NCBI GenBank assembly: GCA_950295325.1
Contig: OX485805.1
Coordinates: forward strand, 54,708,758 to 54,772,757
From: Polytrichum commune
Taxonomy: Eukaryota > Streptophyta > Polytrichopsida > Polytrichales > Polytrichaceae
Length of the DNA: 64,000 nucleotides
Direction: 5' to 3'
Below, piece by piece: positions 34,903 to 45,022 of this stretch (position 1 is its first letter; every line of letters starts with the position of its first letter). The position numbers and the translations under genes are program-made. Under the pieces are notes generated by a model. The model was given only the letters and a program-made list of their open reading frames with translations, ran no database searches and was not told the origin of the DNA.

Positions 34903-37263
34903 ATGGAAGACATTCATAAGGACCTCCTCCAGGGTCCAATCATTGATGGTTCCAATCTTGAGATTGAAGAATCCGCCAAAACCAAATATTTCAATAGTTG
35001 TTTGGTTTTAGGTCCTGACAACTCTCAGAATCTTCTTGAATCAAGTTGCAATACTTCCACATTGATAGAGTATGCAAGGAGAAGGATTGATTTGCAAGAT
35101 TACAAAGGAGCATTGGTGTACCTTGAGAGAGCCAATGATCTTGACCCTAAATGTGCAGTGACCTTGGAATATCTTGGAGAGGTGAAGAGAAATTTGGAAG
35201 ATTTCTCTGGGGCCTTGGAGAAATTTAACTGTGCTAACCTATTGAAAGGTGACCAGTCTTCCATTCTCTCCCTTCGAGGCGTGGTGCAACGAGAGCTACA
35301 CAATTATCGTGCAGCACTCGAAGATCTTGATAAGGCTAACGATCTCGACCCCGACAATGCATTCATTCACCAACAAAGAGGAGTTGTCAAGAGATTGATG
35401 AACGACTTCAAAGGAGCTTTAGAGGATCTTGATAAGGCCAATAATTTGATGCCCAAGAATGCTTTCACTCTTACACAACGAGGTGTAGTGAAAAAAGAAG
35501 TAAGAGATTTCGAAGGAGCACTCCAAGATTTGAATGATGCCAACACTCTTAATCCCACAGATGCCTTCAATCTTAGGCAACGGGGATCCGTAAACAAATC
35601 ATTGATGAAATACGAAGAAGCCCTTGTTGATTTGAATAAGGCAAATGAGATCCACCCTAATCATGGTTACACATTGGGGGTTCGAGGGATAACCAAGAAA
35701 GAGCTACACGATTTTGAAGGTGCTCTAGAAGACTTCAATAAGGCTAATGAATTGGATGCCAATGATGTCTTTGTGTGTGAAAGGGGTGTGACCAAGAAAG
35801 CATTGGAAGATTTTGGAGGAGCGCTTGAAGATTTTGACTTGGCCAATTCCATCAATCCAAAAAACGCGTTCATCTTGAAGCAACGTGGGGCAGTAAGAAG
35901 AGAAATGAAGGATTTTGAAGGAGCTTTGAAAGACTTAGATATGGCCAACAATTTGGAACCATCTGATGCATATTGTTTGGTAGAACGAGGCATGACAAAG
36001 AAAGAATTGGAGGATTTCACAGGTGCCTTGGATGACTACAACATGGCCAATGACCTTGACCCCACAAATTCATTTATACTTCGTCAAAGAGGATCCTTGA
36101 GAAGACTGTTGAAGGATTATAATGGGGCACTCAAAGACTTGAATGCAGCAGATGAGAATCAACCAAACAACGCTCATATTCTAAAGGAAAGAAGTCGTGT
36201 TAAACTAGAATTGAGAGATTATTTTGGAGCCAGGGAAGATTCAAGCAAATCTTTTAGATTGGGAAGCAATCACGAGTTTTCTTTCAAACATGGACCCCAA
36301 AGGTTACCTATACAATCATCCATTCATGTAAACCCAAGGACACCAGACAAAAAAAAAGTGAAAACATGTGTGCCAAGCGCATTGTGGATTGATCATAAAG
36401 AATTAATATCCCAAAAGATTTTGGGCCGTGGGAGTTATGGGCATGTACATCAATGTAAATGGAAAAACCAAATAGTCGCTGTAAAATACTTGGAAACAAG
36501 TCCCAATTCGCAAGAGTTGTTTGAACATGAGGCAACAATGTTGGCTACACTTCATCATCCCCGGGTTGTAAGGTTGCTTGGTTGTGGATTTGATAAAGAA
36601 AACAATGGAGGCATTTTGGTTATGGAGCTCATGACTAACAACCTTCGCAACACTTTAAACCATCATAAACTGAAAGAAGGTTGTTCTTTTAGTCTTGATG
36701 TGGCAGTTGACATCATGACCAAAATTGCTGAAGGTATGGAATTCCTACATGGTGAAATGGTTTTACACAGAGATTTGAAATCCAACAACATCCTTGTAAG
36801 TCCTTCGGACAATGGGTTCTATGATGTGAAGATTGCAGACTTCGGCGTCTCAAAATGCAACCCTTTTGCATCTAAATTTTACTCAATGCAAGTTGGAACC
36901 ACGCTATGGAAAGCACCAGAGACATTCAAAGTTGTTTCATGTGGACAATATTCATGGGCTGCTGATGTTTGGAGTTTTTCCATCACTTGCTACGAGATTT
37001 TAAGTGGAGAACTCCCATATCATAATGAGGAAATTTCCTTTGAAGATTTTGGAAAGAAATTACAACTCGGTTTGCGCCCTAAATTAGATCCAAGTTTTTG
37101 CCCCCCAGTTTTATCATCATTGCTCAAAAAATGTTGGTCCCTCAACCCACAAACTCGACCAAAATTCTCAAAGATATGTAAAGTACTTAGACTATATCGA
37201 AATTTAATACTGGAGGACCTTAGTTGTGACTTTAGAACAGGAGATGTATTCTATATGAAGTAA
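34903..37263 (+). CDS. TPR-repeat protein kinase 2 (TKL-like), intact, 786 aa
   Basis: Paralogue of the gene at 15626-18055, on the other strand and also intronless. A weakly conserved N-terminus of about 50 residues precedes twelve 34-residue TPR units (one is a residue short, at DVFVCERGVTKKALEDF). A linker of about 45 residues leads to the kinase domain, with glycine loop GRGSYGHV, ATP lysine in VAVKYL, catalytic loop HRDLKSNN, DFG in IADFGVS and WKAPET in the activation segment. All catalytic residues are present. No signal or membrane segment is seen. The start MEDIHKDLL fits the length of the paralogue better than upstream Met codons in other frames. It has one TPR unit fewer than gene 1. 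Function is unknown; a scaffold-kinase role in signalling is inferred from the domain order only. Confidence 0.88.
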   Translation: MEDIHKDLLQGPIIDGSNLEIEESAKTKYFNSCLVLGPDNSQNLLESSCNTSTLIEYARRRIDLQDYKGALVYLERANDLDPKCAVTLEYLGEVKRNLEDFSGALEKFNCANLLKGDQSSILSLRGVVQRELHNYRAALEDLDKANDLDPDNAFIHQQRGVVKRLMNDFKGALEDLDKANNLMPKNAFTLTQRGVVKKEVRDFEGALQDLNDANTLNPTDAFNLRQRGSVNKSLMKYEEALVDLNKANEIHPNHGYTLGVRGITKKELHDFEGALEDFNKANELDANDVFVCERGVTKKALEDFGGALEDFDLANSINPKNAFILKQRGAVRREMKDFEGALKDLDMANNLEPSDAYCLVERGMTKKELEDFTGALDDYNMANDLDPTNSFILRQRGSLRRLLKDYNGALKDLNAADENQPNNAHILKERSRVKLELRDYFGAREDSSKSFRLGSNHEFSFKHGPQRLPIQSSIHVNPRTPDKKKVKTCVPSALWIDHKELISQKILGRGSYGHVHQCKWKNQIVAVKYLETSPNSQELFEHEATMLATLHHPRVVRLLGCGFDKENNGGILVMELMTNNLRNTLNHHKLKEGCSFSLDVAVDIMTKIAEGMEFLHGEMVLHRDLKSNNILVSPSDNGFYDVKIADFGVSKCNPFASKFYSMQVGTTLWKAPETFKVVSCGQYSWAADVWSFSITCYEILSGELPYHNEEISFEDFGKKLQLGLRPKLDPSFCPPVLSSLLKKCWSLNPQTRPKFSKICKVLRLYRNLILEDLSCDFRTGDVFYMK

Positions 37264-37283
37264 ACAATTGACCAATATTGATA

Positions 37284-37490
37284 CTCCCTCCTCCCAAAAT
37301 GATTGCCCTATCCCCTAGAGTAATTTGTCCCAAAATGATTGTCTGAGATCAAATATTTATAGATTTTTTTGATGTCGAAATTGTTTGGCACACCAAATTG
37401 TTTGGCAAAATTTTCTACATCAACAAATTCAAGAAACAGTTGAACTCGGACATTCATTTTGGAACATAAAACTCTCTCGGGGGGGGGCAC
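37284..37490. mobile_element. Possible Stowaway-like MITE in the 3' flank of kinase gene 2
   Basis: It starts TACTCCCTCCTCCCAAAATG about 20 bp after the stop codon, the familiar Stowaway-type beginning. About 150 bp on, CATTCATTTTGGAACATAAA is an approximate inverse, followed by a G9 run instead of the expected GGGAGGGAGTA. The right end is therefore degenerate. It may lie in the 3' untranslated region. Confidence 0.4.
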
Positions 37491-37707
37491 TGGCGAAAAA
37501 CGTAGGAACTACGTGCGATAAAATATAGGGTCTTGTATAAAAATTTGGCGTAAAATTTGTAAAATTATTAGATGTAGTATAGGGTGCTCTGGGATTGTGA
37601 AACATGATTATATGTAATATAGCATTTGACAAAACATGATTAAATTACCTAAGTGGTACATATAAATTAGCATGGAGAAAAAGCGATAGTTTCAAAAATT
37701 AAATACT

Positions 37708-37971
37708 TTGCCACCAAAATATGGCATGTTCTATATAGGAAGGGTTCAAAAGATAAGGGTGAAGGTTGGTACCAAGTGGGGCAATTGTTGGCAACCCATT
37801 GACTTGATGAAACGTGCAGTCCAGAACGGAAATAAAGAAACGCTCTTCCCAACTGCTATGGCTTACCTCCATTGGTTCAAAAAACAGCCGGGTCTCAACA
37901 AATATAAGTATGTTGAGAGTGATTGTGTGTGTGGGTTGATGTGGATGCTATTATCTCAACTGTGTCTCTAG
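37708..37971 (+). pseudogene. Small open frame, probable gene fragment of unknown family
   Basis: 87 codons with a composition that looks coding (RKVxTKWGNCWQPIDLMKR-like basic/aromatic segment and AYLHWFKKQPGLNKYKY). It has no recognisable catalytic motif, its upstream context is non-coding, and it ends in a hydrophobic tail that looks like read-out sequence. It could be an exon remnant of a transposon-borne or host gene. I do not recognise the family. Confidence 0.3.
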
Positions 37972-38122
37972 TGTATGAATCAACTAGCAAAATCTACACC
38001 TTAGATGAGGTAGATGCAAACTCATTGAGTGAGTTCATTTCATATAAAAAATAAAACCTGCTAAATTTGTACTATCTCACACATGTGGAGATATAATTTG
38101 GAAAAGGGCTGAATGATCATTA

Positions 38123-38506
38123 AGGTAGGGGTGGCAATTTCCGTGCGGGTCCTAAAGTCGACCACTATGTCGGAAGCACCTTTCTAGGTGCTTTTACCTG
38201 GGTTTACAAAAACACTTATCAAGGTGCTTTTACCGTTCACAGCGCTGCCAACATTTCATTGGCTGCCAGCGGTCGGTTTTAGAAATCCACCCGGTGGATA
38301 TACCACGTACCCTATGTGCGAGTGTTGGTCACTCTACAAGGTTTCCTTTAAAAATTTGTAGGAAATCATAAACATGCCGGAAAATTTTGTTTTTTTCATA
38401 GTTGCTCTTGCACCAGCTTTGCGGAGCGCTCAAAATTTATAAAAAAAAAATTGAGCATCCCAACTAGGCACATCTGAAATTTGGACGGAAATAGCCACCC
38501 CTACCT
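38123..38506. mobile_element. Short MITE with TA target duplication
   Basis: Inverted ends AGGTAGGGGTGGCAATTTCC and, on the right, GGAAATAGCCACCCCTACCT are flanked by TA at 38121-38122 and 38507-38508. 384 bp, no ORF. The ends differ from those of the autonomous Tc1 element and of the 23560 MITE. Confidence 0.82.
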
Positions 38507-38508
38507 TA

Positions 38509-41500
38509 GTATACCTTGAAATCTGTAGTAGTCATTTTAGTTCGAGTACCCTCATATCTCCCACATGTGTAAATGGTAGCCTAGCTATTTTAGGTGGATT
38601 TTGCTTGCATGGCGTGGGATTTTCCTCCAATGTGTAGGATTGGAAGATCAAGGCATCAATTGTAGGGCTTCTGCAAACCTTGTAAATGTGACTTTGAGAC
38701 ACATGTGGCTGGCCTGTTCCCTAAGACCTCAAGGTTCCTAACTGTGTTATCCAACACAATTTTTATTCGTTGGCTCGTGTTGCTTAATGACATGTAATTG
38801 CAATCTTTTGTTGTTATTGTTTAGTGTTTTGCTTTGCCCGGACTTCAGTGTGACCCTGAACCCTAAACCCTAGTAAATGTTTGTTTCTCTTACTCTGTAC
38901 ACGTGTTTCTAACGAGAATTCTACTGTATCATACACTTTAAGGAATGGGGGCAATCAGGGGAAAAAAAATTACATATAAGTAATATAGGGTACCATAAAA
39001 TCAACCATCCAAGAATTTATAATTACCAATAGGGTGCAAATAATCACAACAATTTACCATTATTTCAAAAATTAGCATCCCTTATAATCCTTTCTCATAG
39101 GTAAATAGCCCCCATTTTAATAGGTCATTATCGCAGGTGTATGCAAAACATACAAGGGAGTGCCCCCCCCGAGGCTCACAATGGTATTTGCTTACAATTT
39201 TTTCCTAAAAAGTATCATCTACAAGAGCCTATATCACTCTAATCTTCAAACACTGTACATATGGGTGTAACCACAATAAAGTAGACAACTCTTGATCCCT
39301 CAAAAATTAAGCGAAAGTGATTCAAACTATAAATAGTAACTTTGAATTTTGTGAAAACAAACATCATGAATTATTAAGAACAACATATCGATTTACAAAG
39401 CCAAAACATTTTATGTTGGAAAAACCAAATAAAAAAAAAACATATTATGGAAGATGGTGCAAGTGGTGTGCAAGTGGTGTGCAAGTAGGAATTATTGAAT
39501 GTCAAGTAATTGTTCAAACCTTTTTAAAAATATGATAGTATGATATTAAATTGATGAATTTCCAGTTTCTTTATGATGATGCCCCCAAGTTAATAATGAA
39601 TTAAAGGAATATGAAAAATCCAAGTGCAAAATATTTAAGGTTATGAAATTTACATCTATTTAACAAGATCTAATCATGTTTTTTAGCATTGCTTTTAATG
39701 ATAAGCTTTGAAGATGTCATTTTGATATTCTATAATTGAGCACTAAACACAACATTAAAAGGGCACTTAAAAAAAAACCCAATTTAAGCAACATTCTACT
39801 ACTACTTTTAGGTGTTTGACCTTATAAAACGGGGTTCTCGTAAATGGGAGCAATGTTTTTAGACCATTTTACCATGCTTGCACATATTTGTTGTGGAAGC
39901 CAAGAACCAAACACAACCCAAACAACTCATGTTGTTGGGTTTAATCATTATAGCCCACCAAACAATTATGCACTTTGTTGTTGCAATATCACCAAGGATT
40001 CATTACAACACTTGACAGTTTCATGGCGGCACCCTCCCATTGGCAATAAACCTGAGTTGGCCTTTGCCGCCGGTCCACACTCCTTACCGCCCATCCTGCA
40101 CCCTATCAAATTCAAGACTTCACATTCTCCCCAAAGGTTACTTTCTTACTTGGGATCCAAGTTAGCAAGGTGTTTGCCATAGTATACTTTATCGTGTTTG
40201 CTCTTTTGAGCCTATCTTGTCAAGTGGGAGGCTTGCATGATGATGTGAGGAGGTGTTAGTCTCTTGCCAAGTCAACGTTTAGAGCAATAAAGTGTAAATA
40301 ATCATTGTCCAAGAAAGAAAAATAAAATAAATTGTTAGTTTTCGTGATGAAGCAAGCATGAACAAAGAGTATATTTGCTCGCAAGCTAGTACCTCTTTCA
40401 ATGGGGGACCTGTATTGAGTGTCCATAATAGGTCACCAACTAAACTAGGAGCAAATACCTTAACCCTTTGTTGCCACTCAAAAAGGAGTGGTGTGACAAT
40501 AAAGCCAAATTATGTCTAAACATCTAGGCCCCCAAGCGGCATAAAGATTCTTTCATATTTTAAAATTAATTAGGTGCAATTTTTTTAATTTTTTTAATTT
40601 TTAAAGGAGATTGATATCATATTGATGCTCCAAAGTGATTTCGAAACTTATAGAAGTTCACCAAAACTTGAATGAGAAAATAATTTTCTTACCATTGTTG
40701 CCTGTTGTAAGGATTAGCTAACTTTAGTAGTATTAGACAACACCCCCGAACCAATTATGCTTTAAAATTTGGCATTCAAGCTCATTGTGTGAGACACTCA
40801 TCATCCAATCAACAAACTTTGACCATCTCCAGAATAGGCACATATACTCCAAAGTTTAAATTCCAATGTATATCTATTCTAAACATGTAGTATTAACTCT
40901 AATTATTTGAGGAGCGTTGATCCATTCCATCATCCAAAATTTAAAAATAGATTGTCACCAGTGCCTTAACATGAGAAAGTCTCTTGAAACTTTATGACTA
41001 TCGAATCTTCTCAAATTTTGTTAACATGTAGAGTTCTTCCCCCAGGTACGCAACTCCCATATTATATGCGTGGGGCATCTGCTTTAAAACAACTTAGAGG
41101 ATGGCTTTTGTAAAAATGATATCAAATTATATAAAAAGAAAAGGACCAAAAAGTTGGATGAGGGCCAAATTAAATAAAATGAGATGTAGAAAAAATTGGG
41201 TTGAATACTTAATAATAAAAACAAACTCCACAATGTATATAAAGAATTGAAACACCTACTTTTTAATCTTTGTATAGTGTCTAATTTTAGAAGAACTACA
41301 TGAGTAGTTGCCTCCCATTAAATTTAAAAGTCATTAGAATTTTTAATTTATATTTAAAAATATTAAAATTTCATTAAAAACTCAAAAAATTGGGTAGTTT
41401 GGCCTATGGTGTCTATATTTTAAGAATCATATAATTATATTTTTAATGTAATTATATGTTTCAAGGAATATTCATTTACTATATATAATTACATTTTTGG

Positions 41501-42117
41501 ATTTCTTGTTAGAAGGGCTATAAGAGCTTCCTACATTAAAATTTTTTTGATCACTTGTGATTGGACTAAAATGCATTATAAGTGATTATAATCAGGGCCA
41601 TATAATATGGGAGCTGTGTACCCAGGGTTTTTCCTTCCCAAATCTTCATAATGGAGTTTGGTTTCCGTAGACAAGTGGCCAATCATAAAATATGTTGGTA
41701 AGTGTGGACTAAGTTAACACTATATTCGGTATTTGGAGACTTTTTGTTGATTATGAGACTATATAAGGATGCACATTTCAAAAATGGACCAGTAATGACG
41801 ACTAAAAATCCCATATGTATAATGGTATGCTACTATTATTATACATAAAGGCATGGAAGTGAACAAAAATGTGAGGCATACATGAAAATAGTTGCGTATG
41901 AAATGACAAATCGTTATGAATGGAAGGGAAGATGCGAAGAATGAATGGAAGTTGAATGAATTAATTGGGATAGAAATACAATTATAATGGAAATACCATC
42001 AATGTCTTGAGTAACTTGGAATAGCATAGAAAGTAAGCACTTAAATATGTTCTACACCTAAGCCCATTTAGGGAGTCCGTCCCACTAGTACGCTTCTAGT
42101 CACACTAGTCCGACCCA
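38509..42117. other. Gene-poor AT-rich spacer
   Basis: No convincing coding region. It contains the direct partner (39290-39800) of the repeat at 18540-19040. The last 100 bp flank the 3' end of element B; no terminal inverted repeat of B could be recognised here. Confidence 0.5.
39290..39800 (+). repeat. Dispersed repeat, copy 2 (pair with 18540-19040)
   Basis: Direct-orientation partner of 18540-19040. A local triplication-like run GTGCAAGTGGTGTGCAAGTG at 39455-39485 is longer here than in copy 1. Confidence 0.7.
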
Positions 42118-43105
42118 CTATTTTTTTTTGGCGGCTAAGTCTTTTTTTTTGGCGGCCTCCATGGCTCTAAAAATCTCAGGCCCACGACTGAATCCTTGTG
42201 TGTTGCCTGGATAGGAATATGTGTCGTTCTTGCATGTTTCAGGACGCGCTCCCGAATTGTACGAGGTGGTATTATAAGTAGAATACGAGGGCGTTTGCGA
42301 AAGGGAACGTCTTGCGCTTCTCCGGAGGGCCAAACAACGATCGGACTCGGAAGATGCGGCCTTGAGGGCGTGCCTATCCAAGGAGGACGTGGAGGAGGGC
42401 CGGGCACCAAGCGAGCGGGTAGCCACCTGCGAAACAGCGTCATAGGAAGATAAGAATAGGAATGGAGTGGGGAAAATAATGAGGGCGGTTTGGGATGGGC
42501 GCTCGTAAAGAGAACGGCACGCAAACGGAAGACAAGGAAAGCAAAAGCGGGAAAGGGGTTTAGGGTTGAGGAGGGCACCTTGGCTTTGGGGACGTCCATG
42601 CGGGGAACGGTGGGAACGAGGGGGGCGTCGACGGGAGCATCCGGAGCCGATGGAACTATTGCAATGTTGGATGGCGGGGGGGGGGGGGGGGGGAGTCGAG
42701 GCGTGGAGGGCCCACGATCGCGGAGGACGTTGTGGGGGGAGGAACGGAGTCGGCGGGGGAGGTGTGGCAACGGGGGCCTTCCATGCGGAGACGGTGGCTC
42801 GGCCCGCGACGAGCGACGGCGTCGTCCCTCGAGGGCGAGAGGTGTCCCAAACGAACGAGCGTCCGTTTCTCCTTGGAGAGGGGGGAGGGCGACGGGGCGT
42901 ACGCGCGGGGGACAAGTGTTGGGGGCGGGCTGTTGACGACGCCGTCGTCGCGGGAGTAATCCACGGCCGAGGCCGCGTCGACCGCCGAGAAGTGGTAGAG
43001 GGATGGCATTTGGAAGTCCGTGACATCGCGGGAAGGGGATGCGGGGGGCGAGAGGCGACGGGAAGAGCCGTCGACCACAGGGGCGTCGCATATGGGGGCA
43101 GACTA
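42118..43105 (-). CDS. Pro/Ser-rich protein with basic tail, two exons, unknown function
   Basis: Upstream exon about 43103 to 42573, preceded by a pyrimidine tract and CCCATAG acceptor. It is recognised by homology with element A: AASAVDYSRDDGVVNSPPPT. A G18 run (42676-42693, read as Pro codons) is followed by loss of the frame; the plausible continuation (NIAIVPSAPDAPVDAPLVPT) is in another frame, so a tract-length change or sequencing error is likely. The last exon starts at 42426 after TTTCGCAG and encodes VATRSLGARPSS, SYNSGARPE, FSRGPEIFRAMEAAKKK and a Lys-rich end, stop at 42118. The basic tail suggests nucleic-acid binding or nuclear import. The family is not recognised, and the frame of the first exon is uncertain. 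Confidence 0.45.
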
Positions 43106-43213
43106 TGGGCAAGAACAAGAACAACAACAATCACAACAACAAAAGACATCCAAAAACGGGGCAAGCATTAGATATGTGAACCACATGATAACAAGCAAAG
43201 ACATGGAGGCATT

Positions 43214-43982
43214 TCAAATCAATTTATTGAGTTTGGCGAGCCTCATGATGCTCTTATATACATTATCGCGGGGGCTTAGCGCCGCATTGCCGAAGGGGTT
43301 GGACCTAACAAAAAATGGGATGCTACCGGCGTGGAGCACGAGCCTTCTAAGGTAGGGGGCTAGCCTATCGACCAAAAAGGTGTCTTGCCTATCGCCGGTC
43401 CAAGTGTCCGGGAAGATGACGTTGCCCGGGGGGTTCAACACGCTCTTGGTGGGACTGTCGTCGATCAAGACGGTGTTCTCAGGAGTCGGCCACCACCCGT
43501 GGGGCGTCCCCTGCAGACGGGGGACGCCTTGCCAGAGTCTTGAGCGGAGGACCTTGAGGAACTGTTGTCCTCCGCCTCGACCGCCAAACTTGGGCACCGG
43601 TTGGCCCTTCTCGTCGAGCAGCTCGTCGCATTCCTCTTGGCCGAGGACGAGGCAAGGGCGCGGGAGATCACGGAACAAGAAGTCGACGATGGGCTCCGTG
43701 TTCTCCATGACCATGGAGCTCCACACAACGACGTGGGCGAACTCGACCACCTCGCGAAGGAAGTCGCGCAGGCCGGGACGGGCGCGGACAGCCTTGCGGT
43801 TTATGAGGGTGTCGAGCTCGCCGTCATAGTCCCTTTCGTCGGGGTGACGGAAGGGACGTGTGGGAACCCTGGGGATGTGTTGGGTGTGACACAAGACCCC
43901 GTTGAGGTCAAAAACTATAAAAGGCTTGTTCCTGGTTCGAGGTCCACTGGTCGAGGGGTTGCGACCTATCTCCGGGGGGTCC
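43214..43982 (-). CDS. FCP1/NIF-type HAD phosphatase-like exon of element B
   Basis: It begins after the acceptor CATCACAG and carries the HAD fold motifs: FIVFDLNGVLCHT (motif I), HVVVWSSMVMENTEPIVDFL (motif II) and NTVLIDDSPTK (motif IV), ending KLNKLI-stop. FCP1/SCP family enzymes dephosphorylate phosphoproteins such as the RNA polymerase II tail. Here the second Asp of motif I is Asn, a variant also present in element A and, as I recall, in some plant NIF-like proteins, so activity may be altered. It is either the last exon of the main gene or a separate gene: joining it to the obvious donor at 44605 leaves one surplus base. The 622-bp interval before it holds five palindromes. The A copy ends at the same conserved stop. 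Confidence 0.65.
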
Positions 43983-44113
43983 TGTGATGAACAACGCGAC
44001 TAGTTTAATTCTATGATCCAATAATGAAATTTTTGCGTTCAAAATAAAGACGATGCATTATGGGAAAAGAGGAGGAAGTAAGGAGGGTTCAAGGAAATAT
44101 GCACAAGGGCACA

Positions 44114-44267
44114 ATTACGAACGACCGTTCGTGAATGAAGGTTGCGGGGGCGGTGCGCATCATTTACGAACGCTCGTTCGTGAGCGCGGATGCATACATA
44201 TACGAACGCTCGTTCGCGAAGGAAGTCGAGAGGGGGTCGCACAGTTTTACGAACGAGCGTTCGTGAG
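44114..44267. repeat. B-type palindromes (4 copies) in an intron
   Basis: 44114-44135 (spacer AC), 44163-44184 (CT), 44199-44220 (CT, one arm decayed) and 44246-44267 (AG). All lie between exon 3 of the main gene and the HAD exon. The right arms here end CGTTCGTGA rather than CGTTCGTAA, a local sub-variant. Confidence 0.9.
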
Positions 44268-44554
44268 TGAGGTGTGTATGCAAAGAATGCAAAGACGCGC
44301 AAGAGCACAGACAACACAAGACGCGAGAATATGCAATAAGTTGTGGTCATGCGAGCAGAGATCGTCTGCTCATATATTAATTCGGTGAATATGTACAATT
44401 GTCTCGCGTGATAATCTATCAAAATTTCCTAAGGAAAAAATCCAGTGTCCTACAAAATTGATCGGCCCAAGGGATCACGTAGAAAAAGGCTCGCGCGGGC
44501 AACGTGATGTCGATGGAGTTGAAGCGCCAAGAACACAACGCGGGGGTTAGTGAT

Positions 44555-45022
44555 GTTACGAACGCGCGTTCGTAAAACATTTGGCATTCTCAGAGATCAG
44601 TTACCTCTTTGGTTAACGAACGCGCGTTCGTAATATCCATTGGGGTAGCAGCCTCTGGATCCATGACCTCCGCCGGACGCTCCGCCTGAGACGACTGGGT
44701 CTGTTGGATGAGCTCCACGTCGTCGTCCCCGCCCAGGTCGAGTCTCTCCATGCGGACATCCTCCATGTGCGCGGATGGATGTCGTTCCTGTTCAGGGCTC
44801 TCCACGACCATCCCACGCGGACCTGCCGAGTCATTGGGGCTCCCCTGCGTTTCCTCCACAATGACCATGTCAGTGTGTTGCGCAGTGTCATCGCCCCTCC
44901 TATCTACAACCCTTGGGACGACGGTGAAAGAGGCCGTGTCCGTGTCTGTGGGCAGTCCTACCCTTGAAGGGGGAGGGGTGAGGACTGCCGGACCTGAAGA
45001 TTCACGAACGCGCGTTCGTAAA
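44555..45022. repeat. B-type palindromes (3 copies), two inside coding sequence
   Basis: 44555-44576, 44613-44634 and 45001-45022, all with spacer CG. The second ends eight bases before the exon 3 donor and is read as TNARSL; the third is read as LRTRVRE. These three are the only clear copies with a CG spacer. Confidence 0.9.

Noticed and set aside
42490-43171. Plus-strand open frames of 85-201 codons opposite the element B genes
   Set aside because: High GC makes all frames open here; the minus-strand frames are supported by homology with element A and by splice signals.
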